Of a stretch of 64,000 nt of DNA, positions 1 to 10,202 are shown piece by piece (within the stretch, counting starts at the first letter, position 1; every line of letters starts with the position of its first letter). The stretch lies in contig NZ_CP033092.2 of assembly GCF_003697165.2 (NCBI RefSeq), positions 310,001 to 374,000 of the forward strand. Direction: 5' to 3'. The translations under genes and the position numbers were made by a program. Source of the stretch: Escherichia coli DSM 30083 = JCM 1649 = ATCC 11775 (GTDB lineage Bacteria > Pseudomonadota > Gammaproteobacteria > Enterobacterales > Enterobacteriaceae). A model generated the notes under the pieces. It was not told the DNA's origin. It saw only the letters and a list, made by a program, of their open reading frames with translations, and ran no database searches.

Positions 1-1808
1 CGCATGCAGATACTATGGATGGCGTCACAGGTACGCGTTTTTCTGTCTGGGCTCCAAACGCCCGTCGGGTCTCGGTGGTTGGGCAATTCAACTACTGGGA
101 CGGTCGCCGTCATCCGATGCGACTGCGTAAAGAGAGCGGAATCTGGGAACTGTTTATCCCCGGGGCGCATAACGGTCAGCTCTATAAATACGAGATGATT
201 GATGCCAATGGCAACTTGCGCCTGAAGTCCGACCCTTATGCCTTCGAAGCGCAAATGCGCCCGGAAACCGCGTCTCTTATTTGCGGCCTGCCGGAAAAGG
301 TTGTGCAGACTGAAGAGCGCAAAAAAGCGAATCAGTTTGATGCGCCAATCTCTATTTATGAAGTTCACCTTGGCTCCTGGCGTCGCCACACCGACAACAA
401 TTTCTGGTTGAGCTACCGCGAGCTGGCCGATCAACTGGTGCCTTATGCTAAATGGATGGGCTTTACCCATCTCGAGCTACTGCCTATTAACGAGCATCCC
501 TTCGATGGCAGTTGGGGTTATCAGCCAACCGGCCTGTATGCACCGACCCGCCGTTTTGGTACTCGCGACGACTTCCGTTATTTCATTGATGCCGCACACG
601 CAGCTGGTCTGAACGTGATTCTCGACTGGGTGCCAGGCCACTTCCCGACCGATGACTTTGCGCTTGCCGAATTTGATGGCACGAACTTGTATGAACACAG
701 CGATCCGCGCGAAGGCTATCATCAGGACTGGAACACGCTGATCTACAACTATGGTCGCCGCGAAGTCAGTAACTTCCTTGTCGGTAACGCACTTTACTGG
801 ATTGAACGTTTTGGTATTGATGCGCTGCGCGTCGATGCGGTGGCGTCAATGATTTATCGCGACTACAGCCGTAAAGAGGGGGAGTGGATCCCGAACGAAT
901 TTGGCGGTCGCGAGAATCTTGAAGCGATTGAATTCTTGCGTAATACCAACCGTATTCTTGGTGAGCAGGTTTCCGGTGCAGTGACAATGGCGGAGGAGTC
1001 TACCGATTTCCCTGGCGTTTCTCGTCCGCAGGATATGGGCGGTCTGGGCTTCTGGTACAAGTGGAACCTCGGCTGGATGCATGACACCCTGGACTACATG
1101 AAGCTCGACCCGATTTATCGTCAGTATCATCACGATAAACTGACCTTCGGGATGCTCTACAACTACACTGAAAACTTCGTCCTGCCGTTGTCGCATGATG
1201 AAGTGGTCCACGGTAAAAAATCGATTCTCGACCGGATGCCGGGCGACGCATGGCAGAAATTCGCTAACCTGCGCGCCTACTACGGCTGGATGTGGGCATT
1301 CCCGGGCAAGAAACTACTGTTCATGGGGAACGAATTTGCCCAGGGCCGCGAGTGGAACCATGACGCCAGCCTCGACTGGCATCTGTTGGAAGGCGGCGAT
1401 AACTGGCACCACGGTGTCCAGCGTCTGGTGCGCGATCTGAACCACACCTACCGCCACCATAAAGCAATGCATGAACTGGATTTTGACCCGTACGGCTTTG
1501 AATGGCTGGTGGTGGATGACAAAGAACGCTCGGTGCTGATCTTTGTGCGTCGCGATAAAGAGGGTAACGAAATCATCGTTGCCAGTAACTTTACACCGGT
1601 GCCGCGTCATGATTATCGCTTCGGTATTAACCAGCCGGGTAAATGGCGTGAAATCCTCAATACCGATTCCATGCACTATCACGGCAGTAATGCAGGCAAT
1701 GGCGGCGCAGTACACAGCGATGAGATTGCCAGCCACGGTCGTCAGCATTCACTGAGCCTGACGCTACCACCTCTGGCCACTATCTGGCTGGTTCGGGAGG
1801 CAGAATGA
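1..1808 (+). CDS. glgB: 1,4-alpha-glucan branching enzyme, 5' end outside window
   Basis: Makes the alpha-1,6 branches of glycogen by cutting alpha-1,4 chains and re-attaching them (GH13 family, cytoplasm). The reading frame is open from base 3, so about 601 C-terminal residues are present; the E. coli enzyme has 728, so roughly 127 N-terminal residues (the first carbohydrate-binding module) lie upstream of the window. The retained part starts in the second N-terminal beta domain (RFSVWAPNA) and runs through the GH13 barrel, with the nucleophile motif RVDAV, the acid/base glutamate in TMAEES, and the LSHDEV aspartate. The stop overlaps the glgX start by 4 bases (ATGA), the usual translational coupling of glgBX. 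Identification is near certain from sequence and operon context. Confidence 0.98.
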   Translation, partial: HADTMDGVTGTRFSVWAPNARRVSVVGQFNYWDGRRHPMRLRKESGIWELFIPGAHNGQLYKYEMIDANGNLRLKSDPYAFEAQMRPETASLICGLPEKVVQTEERKKANQFDAPISIYEVHLGSWRRHTDNNFWLSYRELADQLVPYAKWMGFTHLELLPINEHPFDGSWGYQPTGLYAPTRRFGTRDDFRYFIDAAHAAGLNVILDWVPGHFPTDDFALAEFDGTNLYEHSDPREGYHQDWNTLIYNYGRREVSNFLVGNALYWIERFGIDALRVDAVASMIYRDYSRKEGEWIPNEFGGRENLEAIEFLRNTNRILGEQVSGAVTMAEESTDFPGVSRPQDMGGLGFWYKWNLGWMHDTLDYMKLDPIYRQYHHDKLTFGMLYNYTENFVLPLSHDEVVHGKKSILDRMPGDAWQKFANLRAYYGWMWAFPGKKLLFMGNEFAQGREWNHDASLDWHLLEGGDNWHHGVQRLVRDLNHTYRHHKAMHELDFDPYGFEWLVVDDKERSVLIFVRRDKEGNEIIVASNFTPVPRHDYRFGINQPGKWREILNTDSMHYHGSNAGNGGAVHSDEIASHGRQHSLSLTLPPLATIWLVREAE

Positions 1809-3778
1809 CACAACTCGCCATTGGCAAACCCACTCCCCTCGGCGCGCATTACGACGGTCAGGGCGTCAACTTCACACTTTTCTCCGCTCATGCCGAGCGG
1901 GTAGAGCTGTGTGTCTTTGATGCCAATGGCCAGGAACATCGCTATGACTTGCCAGGGCACAGTGGCGACATTTGGCACGGTTATCTGCCGGATGCGCGCC
2001 CGGGTTTGCGTTATGGTTATCGCGTTCATGGCCCCTGGCAACCCGCCGAGGGGCATCGCTTTAACCCGGCGAAGTTGTTGATTGATCCTTGCGCGCGGCA
2101 AATTGACGGGGAGTTTAAAGATAACCCGCTGCTGCACGCCGGTCATAATGAACCTGACTATCGCGACAACGCCTCCATTGCGCCGAAATGCGTAGTGGTG
2201 GTTGATCACTATGACTGGGAGGATGATGCCCCGCCGCGCATGCCGTGGGGCTGCACCATCATTTATGAAGCCCATGTCAAAGGATTAACGTATCTGCACC
2301 CGGAGATCCCGGTCGAGATCCGTGGCACTTATAAAGCCCTGGGGCATCCGGTGATGATCAACTATTTGAAACAGTTGGGCATTACCGCGCTGGAGTTGCT
2401 GCCGGTGGCACAATTTGCCAGCGAACCACGTCTGCAACGCATGGGGCTTAGTAACTACTGGGGGTACAACCCGGTGGCGATGTTTGCGCTGCATCCGGCG
2501 TATGCCTGCTCGCCAGAAACGGCGCTGGATGAGTTTCGCGATGCAATCAAAGCACTGCATAAAGCGGGTATCGAAGTCATTCTTGATATCGTGCTCAACC
2601 ATAGTGCGGAACTGGACCTCGACGGCCCGTTATTCTCGCTGCGTGGGATCGACAACCGTAGCTATTATTGGATAAGAGAAGACGGCGATTATCACAACTG
2701 GACCGGTTGTGGTAACACGCTCAATTTGAGTCATCCGGCGGTGGTAGATTATGCCAGCGCCTGCCTGCGTTATTGGGTAGAAACCTGCCACGTCGATGGT
2801 TTCCGCTTTGATCTGGCGGCAGTCATGGGCCGTACGCCAGAGTTTCGTCAGGATGCGCCGTTGTTTACCGCTATCCAGAACTGCCCGGTGCTCTCGCAGG
2901 TGAAGTTAATTGCTGAACCGTGGGATATCGCTCCTGGTGGTTATCAGGTGGGAAATTTCCCGCCGCTGTTTGCCGAGTGGAACGATCATTTCCGCGATGC
3001 AGCCCGTCGTTTCTGGCTGCATTATGATTTACCTCTGGGAGCGTTTGCCGGGCGTTTTGCTGCCTCCAGCGATGTTTTTAAACGTAATGGTCGTCTGCCG
3101 AGTGCCGCGATTAATCTCGTCACCGCGCATGACGGTTTTACGCTTCGCGACTGCGTTTGCTTCAACCATAAACACAATGAAGCAAACGGAGAAGAAAATC
3201 GCGACGGGACCAACAACAATTACAGTAACAATCATGGTAAAGAAGGGTTAGGCGGTACTCTTGATCTGGTTGAACGGCGGCGCGACAGCATTCACGCCCT
3301 GTTAACAACGTTGTTGCTCTCCCAGGGTACGCCGATGTTACTGGCCGGTGACGAACATGGTCACAGCCAGCGTGGCAATAACAATGCCTACTGTCAGGAT
3401 AACCAATTAACCTGGTTGGACTGGTCGCAGGCAAGCAGTGGTTTAACCGCATTTACCGCCGCGTTAATCCATCTGCGCAAGCGCATTCCCGCTTTGATGG
3501 AGAATCGCTGGTGGGAAGAAGGCGACGGCAATGTCCGTTGGCTAAATCGATATGCTCAACCTTTAAGCACGGATGAGTGGCAAAACGGGCCGAAACAGCT
3601 GCAAATTCTGCTCTCGGATCGCTTTTTGATCGCAATTAACGCCACGCTTGAGGTAACAGAGATTGTTTTACCTGCTGGGGAGTGGCACGCCATTCCCCCA
3701 TTCGCTGGAGAGGATAACCCAGTGATTACGGCTGTCTGGCAGGGACCTGCACACGGATTGTGTGTGTTCCAGAGATGA
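1805..3778 (+). CDS. glgX: glycogen debranching enzyme
   Basis: Isoamylase-type debranching enzyme, 657 residues, the usual E. coli length. It removes short alpha-1,6-linked branches left after glycogen phosphorylase has trimmed the outer chains. An N-terminal carbohydrate-binding-like beta domain (about residues 1-110) precedes a GH13 barrel with the conserved VDGFRFDLA (nucleophile Asp), IAEPWD (acid/base Glu) and TAHDGFTL motifs. The start ATG lies inside the glgB stop (ATGA), so the two are probably co-translated. The 3' part of this gene is where the internal promoters of glgC are expected from work in E. coli; I did not try to place them. Confidence 0.98.
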   Translation: MTQLAIGKPTPLGAHYDGQGVNFTLFSAHAERVELCVFDANGQEHRYDLPGHSGDIWHGYLPDARPGLRYGYRVHGPWQPAEGHRFNPAKLLIDPCARQIDGEFKDNPLLHAGHNEPDYRDNASIAPKCVVVVDHYDWEDDAPPRMPWGCTIIYEAHVKGLTYLHPEIPVEIRGTYKALGHPVMINYLKQLGITALELLPVAQFASEPRLQRMGLSNYWGYNPVAMFALHPAYACSPETALDEFRDAIKALHKAGIEVILDIVLNHSAELDLDGPLFSLRGIDNRSYYWIREDGDYHNWTGCGNTLNLSHPAVVDYASACLRYWVETCHVDGFRFDLAAVMGRTPEFRQDAPLFTAIQNCPVLSQVKLIAEPWDIAPGGYQVGNFPPLFAEWNDHFRDAARRFWLHYDLPLGAFAGRFAASSDVFKRNGRLPSAAINLVTAHDGFTLRDCVCFNHKHNEANGEENRDGTNNNYSNNHGKEGLGGTLDLVERRRDSIHALLTTLLLSQGTPMLLAGDEHGHSQRGNNNAYCQDNQLTWLDWSQASSGLTAFTAALIHLRKRIPALMENRWWEEGDGNVRWLNRYAQPLSTDEWQNGPKQLQILLSDRFLIAINATLEVTEIVLPAGEWHAIPPFAGEDNPVITAVWQGPAHGLCVFQR

Positions 3779-3795
3779 TAAAAAAGGAGTTAGTC

Positions 3796-5091
3796 ATGGT
3801 TAGTTTAGAGAAGAACGATCACTTAATGTTGGCGCGCCAGCTGCCATTGAAATCTGTTGCCCTGATACTGGCGGGAGGACGTGGTACCCGCCTGAAGGAT
3901 TTAACCAATAAGCGAGCAAAACCGGCCGTACACTTCGGCGGTAAGTTCCGCATTATCGACTTTGCGCTGTCTAACTGCATCAACTCCGGGATCCGTCGTA
4001 TGGGCGTGATCACCCAGTACCAGTCCCACACTCTGGTGCAGCACATCCAGCGCGGCTGGTCATTCTTCAATGAAGAAATGAACGAGTTTGTCGATCTGCT
4101 GCCAGCACAGCAGAGAATGAAAGGGGAAAACTGGTATCGCGGCACCGCAGATGCGGTCACCCAAAACCTCGACATTATCCGCCGTTATAAAGCGGAATAC
4201 GTGGTGATCCTGGCGGGCGACCATATCTACAAGCAAGACTACTCGCGTATGCTTATCGACCACGTCGAAAAAGGTGCACGTTGCACCGTTGCTTGTATGC
4301 CAGTACCGATTGAAGAAGCCTCCGCGTTTGGCGTTATGGCGGTTGATGAGAACGATAAAATTATCGAATTCGTTGAAAAACCAGCTAACCCGCCGTCAAT
4401 GCCGAACGATCCAGGCAAATCTCTGGCGAGTATGGGTATTTACGTCTTTGACGCCGACTATCTGTATGAACTGCTGGAAGAAGACGATCGCGATGAGAAC
4501 TCCAGCCACGACTTTGGCAAAGATTTGATTCCCAAGATCACCGAAGCCGGTCTGGCCTATGCGCACCCGTTCCCGCTCTCTTGCGTACAATCCGACCCGG
4601 ATGCCGAGCCGTACTGGCGCGATGTGGGTACGCTGGAAGCTTACTGGAAAGCGAACCTCGATCTGGCCTCTGTGGTGCCGGAACTGGATATGTACGATCG
4701 CAATTGGCCAATTCGCACCTACAATGAATCATTACCGCCAGCGAAATTCGTGCAGGATCGCTCCGGTAGCCACGGGATGACCCTTAACTCACTGGTATCC
4801 GGCGGTTGTGTGATCTCCGGTTCGGTGGTGGTGCAGTCCGTTCTGTTCTCGCGCGTTCGCGTGAATTCATTCTGCAACATTGATTCCGCCGTATTGTTAC
4901 CGGAAGTATGGGTAGGTCGCTCGTGCCGTCTGCGCCGCTGCGTCATCGATCGTGCTTGTGTTATTCCGGAAGGCATGGTGATTGGTGAAAACGCAGAGGA
5001 AGATGCACGTCGTTTCTATCGTTCAGAAGAAGGCATCGTGCTGGTAACGCGCGAAATGCTACGGAAGTTAGGGCATAAACAGGAGCGATAA
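3796..5091 (+). CDS. glgC: glucose-1-phosphate adenylyltransferase
   Basis: ADP-glucose pyrophosphorylase: converts ATP and glucose-1-phosphate to ADP-glucose, the committed and allosterically controlled step of bacterial glycogen synthesis. 431 residues from the chosen ATG at 3796. An in-frame ATG at 3760 lies within glgX, whereas 3796 has an AAGGAG ribosome site at 3784-3789 and gives the family length. The N-terminal nucleotidyltransferase motif [12 protein letters not shown] (with the catalytic/allosteric arginine and lysine) is followed by the catalytic domain and a C-terminal left-handed beta-helix region. The stop TAA shares its last base with the glgA start. Confidence 0.98.
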
Positions 5092-6524
5092 TGCAGGTTT
5101 TACATGTATGTTCAGAGATGTTCCCGCTGCTTAAAACCGGCGGTCTGGCTGATGTTATTGGGGCATTACCCGCAGCACAAATCGCAGACGGCGTTGACGC
5201 TCGCGTACTGTTGCCTGCATTTCCCGATATTCGCCGTGGCGTGACCGATGCGCAGGTAGTATCCCGTCGTGATACCTTCGCCGGACATATCACGCTTTTG
5301 TTCGGTCATTACAACGGGGTTGGCATATACCTGATTGACGCGCCGCATCTCTATGATCGTCCGGGAAGCCCGTATCACGATACCAACTTATTTGCCTATA
5401 CCGACAACGTATTGCGTTTTGCGCTGCTGGGGTGGGTTGGGGCAGAAATGGCCAGCGGGCTTGACCCATTCTGGCGTCCTGATGTGGTGCATGCGCACGA
5501 CTGGCATGCAGGCCTTGCGCCTGCGTATCTGGCGGCGCGCGGGCGTCCGGCGAAGTCGGTGTTTACTGTGCACAACCTGGCCTATCAAGGCATGTTTTAT
5601 GCACATCACATGAATGACATCCAATTGCCATGGTCATTCTTTAATATTCATGGGCTGGAATTCAACGGACAAATCTCTTTCCTGAAGGCCGGTCTGTACT
5701 ATGCCGATCACATTACGGCAGTCAGCCCAACCTACGCTCGCGAGATCACCGAACCGCAGTTTGCCTACGGTATGGAAGGTCTGTTGCAACAGCGTCACCG
5801 TGAAGGGCGTCTTTCCGGCGTACTGAACGGCGTGGACGAGAAAATCTGGAGTCCAGAGACGGACTTACTGTTGGCCTCGCGTTACACCCGCGATACGTTG
5901 GAAGATAAAGCGGAAAATAAGCGCCAGTTACAAATCGCAATGGGGCTTAAGGTTGACGATAAAGTGCCGCTTTTTGCAGTGGTGAGCCGTCTTACCAGCC
6001 AGAAAGGTCTCGACCTGGTGCTGGAAGCCTTACCTGGTCTTCTGGAGCAGGGCGGGCAGCTGGCGCTACTCGGCGCGGGCGATCCGGTGCTGCAGGAAGG
6101 TTTCCTTGCGGCGGCAGCGGAATACCCCGGCCAGGTGGGCGTTCAGATTGGCTATCACGAAGCATTTTCGCATCGCATTATGGGCGGCGCGGACGTCATT
6201 CTGGTGCCCAGCCGTTTTGAACCGTGCGGCTTAACGCAACTTTATGGATTGAAGTACGGTACGCTGCCGTTAGTGCGGCGCACCGGTGGGCTTGCTGATA
6301 CGGTTTCTGACTGTTCTCTTGAGAACCTTGCAGATGGCGTCGCCAGTGGGTTTGTCTTTGAAGATAGTAATGCCTGGTCGCTGTTACGGGCTATTCGACG
6401 TGCTTTTGTACTGTGGTCCCGTCCTTCACTGTGGCGGTTTGTGCAACGTCAGGCTATGGCAATGGATTTTAGCTGGCAGGTCGCGGCGAAGTCGTACCGT
6501 GAGCTTTACTATCGCTTGAAATAG
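5091..6524 (+). CDS. glgA: glycogen synthase (ADP-glucose)
   Basis: GT5-family glycogen synthase, 477 residues, transferring glucose from ADP-glucose to the non-reducing end of the growing alpha-1,4 chain. The N-terminal KTGGLADV motif is the ADP-glucose-binding signature; the C-terminal Rossmann domain carries the PSRFEPCGL and [10 protein letters not shown] motifs of the acceptor/donor site. The start overlaps the glgC stop by one base (TAATG), so expression is coupled to glgC. Full length, no oddities. Confidence 0.98.
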
Positions 6525-6542
6525 TTTTCAGGAAACGCCTAT

Positions 6543-8990
6543 ATGAATGCTCCGTTTACATATTCATCGCCCACGCTTAGCGTAGAAGCTCTTAAGCACT
6601 CTATCGCTTACAAGCTGATGTTTACGATTGGCAAGGATCCGGTCGTCGCCAATAAACATGAATGGCTGAACGCAACGTTATTTGCTGTGCGCGATCGTCT
6701 CGTGGAGCGCTGGTTACGCTCAAACCGTGCCCAGTTGTCGCAAGAAACTCGTCAGGTTTACTACCTGTCGATGGAGTTTTTGATTGGCCGTACGCTTTCC
6801 AACGCCATGTTGTCGCTAGGAATTTACGAAGATGTACAGGGCGCACTGGAAGCGATGGGATTAAATCTCGAAGAGCTGATTGATGAAGAAAATGACCCGG
6901 GCCTCGGTAACGGTGGCCTGGGCCGTCTGGCGGCTTGCTTCCTCGATTCTCTGGCGACGTTAGGGTTGCCGGGGCGCGGTTACGGCATCCGCTATGACTA
7001 CGGTATGTTCAAGCAGAACATCGTTAACGGTAGCCAGAAAGAGTCGCCTGACTACTGGCTGGAATACGGTAACCCGTGGGAATTCAAACGCCACAACACG
7101 CGCTATAAAGTCCGTTTTGGCGGTCGCATTCAGCAGGAAGGTAAAAAAACGCGCTGGATTGAAACCGAAGAGATTCTGGGAGTAGCTTACGATCAGATAA
7201 TCCCAGGTTACGACACCGACGCGACCAACACGTTGCGTTTGTGGAGTGCCCAAGCCAGTAGCGAAATTAACCTCGGTAAATTCAACCAGGGCGACTACTT
7301 CGCGGCAGTGGAAGATAAAAACCACTCCGAGAACGTATCTCGCGTACTGTATCCGGACGACTCCACCTACTCCGGGCGTGAGCTACGACTGCGTCAGGAA
7401 TACTTCCTGGTTTCCTCGACCATTCAGGACATTTTAAGCCGCCATTATCAGTTGCATAAAACCTACGATAACCTGGCGGATAAAATTGCGATTCACCTCA
7501 ACGATACTCATCCGGTGCTGTCGATTCCTGAGATGATGCGTCTGCTGATCGATGAGCACCAATTTAGCTGGGACGACGCGTTTGAAGTGTGTTGTCAGGT
7601 CTTCTCCTACACCAACCACACGCTAATGAGCGAGGCGCTGGAAACCTGGCCAGTCGATATGCTGGGTAAAATTCTGCCGCGTCACCTGCAGATCATCTTT
7701 GAAATCAACGACTATTTCCTGAAAACCTTGCAGGAACAGTATCCGAACGATACCGATCTGCTGGGACGGGCGTCGATCATTGATGAATCCAACGGTCGTC
7801 GTGTGCGTATGGCCTGGCTGGCGGTTGTGGTGAGCCACAAAGTTAACGGTGTATCGGAGCTGCACTCTAACCTGATGGTGCAATCGCTATTTGCCGACTT
7901 TGCGAAAATCTTCCCGGGTCGTTTCACCAACGTCACCAACGGTGTGACGCCGCGTCGCTGGCTGGCGGTAGCGAACCCATCGCTTTCAGCCGTGTTGGAC
8001 GAACACCTGGGCCGCAACTGGCGCACCGACCTTAGCCTGCTTAATGATCTGCAACAACACTGTGATTTCCCAATGGTTAATCACGCGGTGCATCAGGCGA
8101 AGCTGGAGAACAAAAAGCGTCTGGCGGAGTATATCGCCCAGCAGCTGAATGTGGTGGTAAATCCGAAAGCGCTGTTCGATGTGCAAATCAAACGTATTCA
8201 CGAATACAAACGTCAATTGATGAATGTGTTGCACGTGATCACCCGCTATAACCGCATCAAGGCCGACCCGGATGCGAAGTGGGTACCGCGCGTGAATATT
8301 TTTGGCGGTAAGGCGGCTTCGGCCTATTACATGGCGAAGCACATTATTCATTTGATCAATGACGTAGCGAAAGTGATCAACAACGATCCGCAGATTGGCG
8401 ACAAGCTGAAAGTCGTGTTCATCCCGAACTACAGTGTTAGCCTGGCGCAGTTGATCATTCCGGCGGCCGATCTGTCTGAACAGATTTCGCTGGCGGGGAC
8501 GGAAGCTTCCGGCACCAGTAACATGAAGTTTGCGCTTAACGGCGCGCTGACTATCGGTACGCTGGACGGTGCGAATGTCGAGATGCTGGATCATGTCGGT
8601 GCTGACAATATCTTTATCTTTGGTAACACAGCGGAAGAAGTGGAAGAACTGCGTCGTCAGGGCTACAAACCGCGTGAATACTACGAGAAAGATGAGGAGC
8701 TGCATCAGGTGCTGACGCAAATCGGCAGCGGTGTATTCAGTCCGGAAGATCCGGGTCGCTATCGCGATCTGGTTGATTCGCTGATCAACTTCGGCGATCA
8801 CTACCAGGTACTGGCGGATTATCGCAGTTATGTCGATTGTCAGGATAAAGTCGACGAACTCTACGAGCGTCAGGAAGAGTGGACCGCAAAAGCGATGCTG
8901 AACATTGCCAATATGGGCTACTTCTCTTCTGACCGTACGATCAAAGAGTACGCCGATCATATCTGGCATATTGATCCGGTGAGATTGTAA
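6543..8990 (+). CDS. glgP: glycogen phosphorylase
   Basis: PLP-dependent alpha-glucan phosphorylase (GT35), 815 residues, releasing glucose-1-phosphate from the outer chains of glycogen. The PLP-lysine region EASGTSNMKFALNG and the phosphate-binding loop near GNGGLGRLAACFLDS are intact. It is the last gene of glgBXCAP, 18 bases after glgA, with a short weak ribosome site (CAGGAAA). Its paralogue malP lies about 23 kb downstream in this window; position in the glg operon and sequence separate the two. An inverted repeat at 9005-9054 follows the stop. Confidence 0.98.
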   Translation: MNAPFTYSSPTLSVEALKHSIAYKLMFTIGKDPVVANKHEWLNATLFAVRDRLVERWLRSNRAQLSQETRQVYYLSMEFLIGRTLSNAMLSLGIYEDVQGALEAMGLNLEELIDEENDPGLGNGGLGRLAACFLDSLATLGLPGRGYGIRYDYGMFKQNIVNGSQKESPDYWLEYGNPWEFKRHNTRYKVRFGGRIQQEGKKTRWIETEEILGVAYDQIIPGYDTDATNTLRLWSAQASSEINLGKFNQGDYFAAVEDKNHSENVSRVLYPDDSTYSGRELRLRQEYFLVSSTIQDILSRHYQLHKTYDNLADKIAIHLNDTHPVLSIPEMMRLLIDEHQFSWDDAFEVCCQVFSYTNHTLMSEALETWPVDMLGKILPRHLQIIFEINDYFLKTLQEQYPNDTDLLGRASIIDESNGRRVRMAWLAVVVSHKVNGVSELHSNLMVQSLFADFAKIFPGRFTNVTNGVTPRRWLAVANPSLSAVLDEHLGRNWRTDLSLLNDLQQHCDFPMVNHAVHQAKLENKKRLAEYIAQQLNVVVNPKALFDVQIKRIHEYKRQLMNVLHVITRYNRIKADPDAKWVPRVNIFGGKAASAYYMAKHIIHLINDVAKVINNDPQIGDKLKVVFIPNYSVSLAQLIIPAADLSEQISLAGTEASGTSNMKFALNGALTIGTLDGANVEMLDHVGADNIFIFGNTAEEVEELRRQGYKPREYYEKDEELHQVLTQIGSGVFSPEDPGRYRDLVDSLINFGDHYQVLADYRSYVDCQDKVDELYERQEEWTAKAMLNIANMGYFSSDRTIKEYADHIWHIDPVRL

Positions 8991-9004
8991 GTTCAAATAC
9001 GGCT

Positions 9005-9054
9005 AAATACCGTGTGTTCCGCTGAAGTAATACAGAGTGGAACTCACGGTATTT
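9005..9054. repeat. inverted repeat downstream of glgP
   Basis: Two 16-base arms, 9005-9020 and 9039-9054, pair with one mismatch around an 18-base loop. There is no following T-run, so it is not a canonical rho-independent terminator, but it could stop or protect the glg transcript. It also marks the point where typical E. coli composition gives way to AT-rich DNA, so it may be a junction of the accessory insert. Function is inferred only. Confidence 0.5.
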
Positions 9055-9092
9055 CTATACACAATAAACAATAACTTTGATGTATGTTATTC

Positions 9093-9125
9093 TATTTAAT
9101 ATATACCATTAATATATATTAAATA
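9093..9125. repeat. perfect 13-bp inverted repeat in fimbrial upstream region
   Basis: Arms 9093-9105 and 9113-9125 are exact reverse complements (TATTTAATATATA) separated by 7 bases (CCATTAA). About 360 bases upstream of the first fimbrial gene. It could be a regulator-binding palindrome or a consequence of extreme AT content; no protein can be assigned. Confidence 0.55.
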
Positions 9126-9483
9126 ACGATTGATGATAATGTTTTTGGTATTTTGTTATTTCAAATAATATTAATTTATTATGAATGCATTAATATTATT
9201 CATGTGATTTATGTTTTATTGCCCCTCTTACAACTCCACGTAAAAATAAATTTTATCATTATCAGTGTGTTATATGTGAGTATAAACTCACTTATTGCGG
9301 CTTTGGATTATTTTAGGTACATTACTAAGCAGCATATATAATATTATTCACTCAATTACTCTTCTAAAGAACCTTCTGGAATTAGCCAACGTCAGCTTAT
9401 TTTTTTTGTGAGATATAACTTATTAACGCAGAATGTAAAAACACCAATGTTGCTTGGGTTTTTTAACAAAAGGAAAGGTATAA

Positions 9484-10188
9484 ATGAAATTCAATTTATC
9501 TAATTTATCCGCAGTATTACTGGCATCAGGTATGCTGATGTCTACTGCGGTAACCGCAGCACCCGGCGATGCAACACAATTTGGTGGGGCGGATACTGAC
9601 TGGAGCACCGTTGATTATCCCAGGCTCACTGATATGGATGACAACGTTGATTCAATGGGGGGGAAAATCCGCTTTACTGGCCGTGTAGTGAAAGCTACCT
9701 GTAAGGTCGCAACCGATTCAAAACAGATTGAAGTTGTCCTGCCGGTTGTGCCTTCCAACCTTTTCACTGGTATCGACGTAGAAGCACAGGGGGCGAGCAA
9801 CCAGACCGATTTCAATATTAATCTGACCGAATGTAGCAATACAGATGATCAGAAAATTGAGTTCCGTTTTACCGGTACTGCAGATAGCGCTAATAAAACG
9901 CTCGCTAACGAAGTAGAAGGATCAACGGATGCTGACAACAGCGGCAATGCGGGGGCGACTGGTGTAGGGATTCGAATTTACTCCAAAGGTACGACGAATA
10001 ATGGTCTGATTAACCTGAATACCACTGCGGCAGAGGGTAGCGCCTCCACCGCCGCTTATACAATTCCAGGAAATGCTACGACCCATGATTTCAGCGCGGC
10101 CTTTACTGCAGGTTATGCTCAAAACGGTAGCACTGTTGCACCAGGTGTAGTTAAGTCAACAGCAAGTTTTGTTGTGCTGTACGAGTAA
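9484..10188 (+). CDS. aufA: fimbrial major subunit of chaperone-usher operon (AufA-like)
   Basis: Secreted pilin of the chaperone-usher pathway, 234 residues. A signal peptide (about residues 1-25, ending AVTA before APGD) is followed by an unusually long N-terminal stretch (about 26-60) and then the pilin domain beginning KIRFTGRVV with the first conserved cysteine (C73, KATC); the second is in TECSN. It ends in the typical alternating beta strand with a penultimate tyrosine (VVLYE). The ribosome site AAAGGAAAGG lies just before the ATG. As the first gene, and separated from the next by a hairpin, it is probably the major shaft subunit. The auf name rests on gene order and genomic position remembered from uropathogenic strains. 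Confidence 0.82.
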   Translation: MKFNLSNLSAVLLASGMLMSTAVTAAPGDATQFGGADTDWSTVDYPRLTDMDDNVDSMGGKIRFTGRVVKATCKVATDSKQIEVVLPVVPSNLFTGIDVEAQGASNQTDFNINLTECSNTDDQKIEFRFTGTADSANKTLANEVEGSTDADNSGNAGATGVGIRIYSKGTTNNGLINLNTTAAEGSASTAAYTIPGNATTHDFSAAFTAGYAQNGSTVAPGVVKSTASFVVLYE

Positions 10189-10202
10189 ATATAAATACGA
10201 TT

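Larger units (their letters stand above)
8991..9483. other. AT-rich intergenic region upstream of the fimbrial operon
   Basis: 493 bases without a convincing gene. After the glgP inverted repeat the sequence becomes very AT-rich, with long runs built from ATTAAT and TATA, as in H-NS-bound fimbrial control regions. It must contain the promoter of the fimbrial operon, but I could not choose one pair of -35 and -10 boxes with confidence. A 62-codon open frame at 9153-9341 is low-complexity hydrophobic sequence with no ribosome site and is not called. Confidence 0.6.

Noticed and set aside
7986..8996. 336-codon open frame antisense to glgP
   Set aside because: Shadow of the highly biased glgP codons; no ribosome site, no family motif, and glgP is certain.
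9093..9125. fim-type invertible promoter switch
   Set aside because: A phase switch needs two separated inverted copies and a recombinase; only one palindrome and no recombinase gene are seen.
9153..9341. 62-codon hydrophobic frame upstream of the fimbrial operon
   Set aside because: No ribosome site, low complexity Ile/Tyr/Leu expected from AT-rich DNA.
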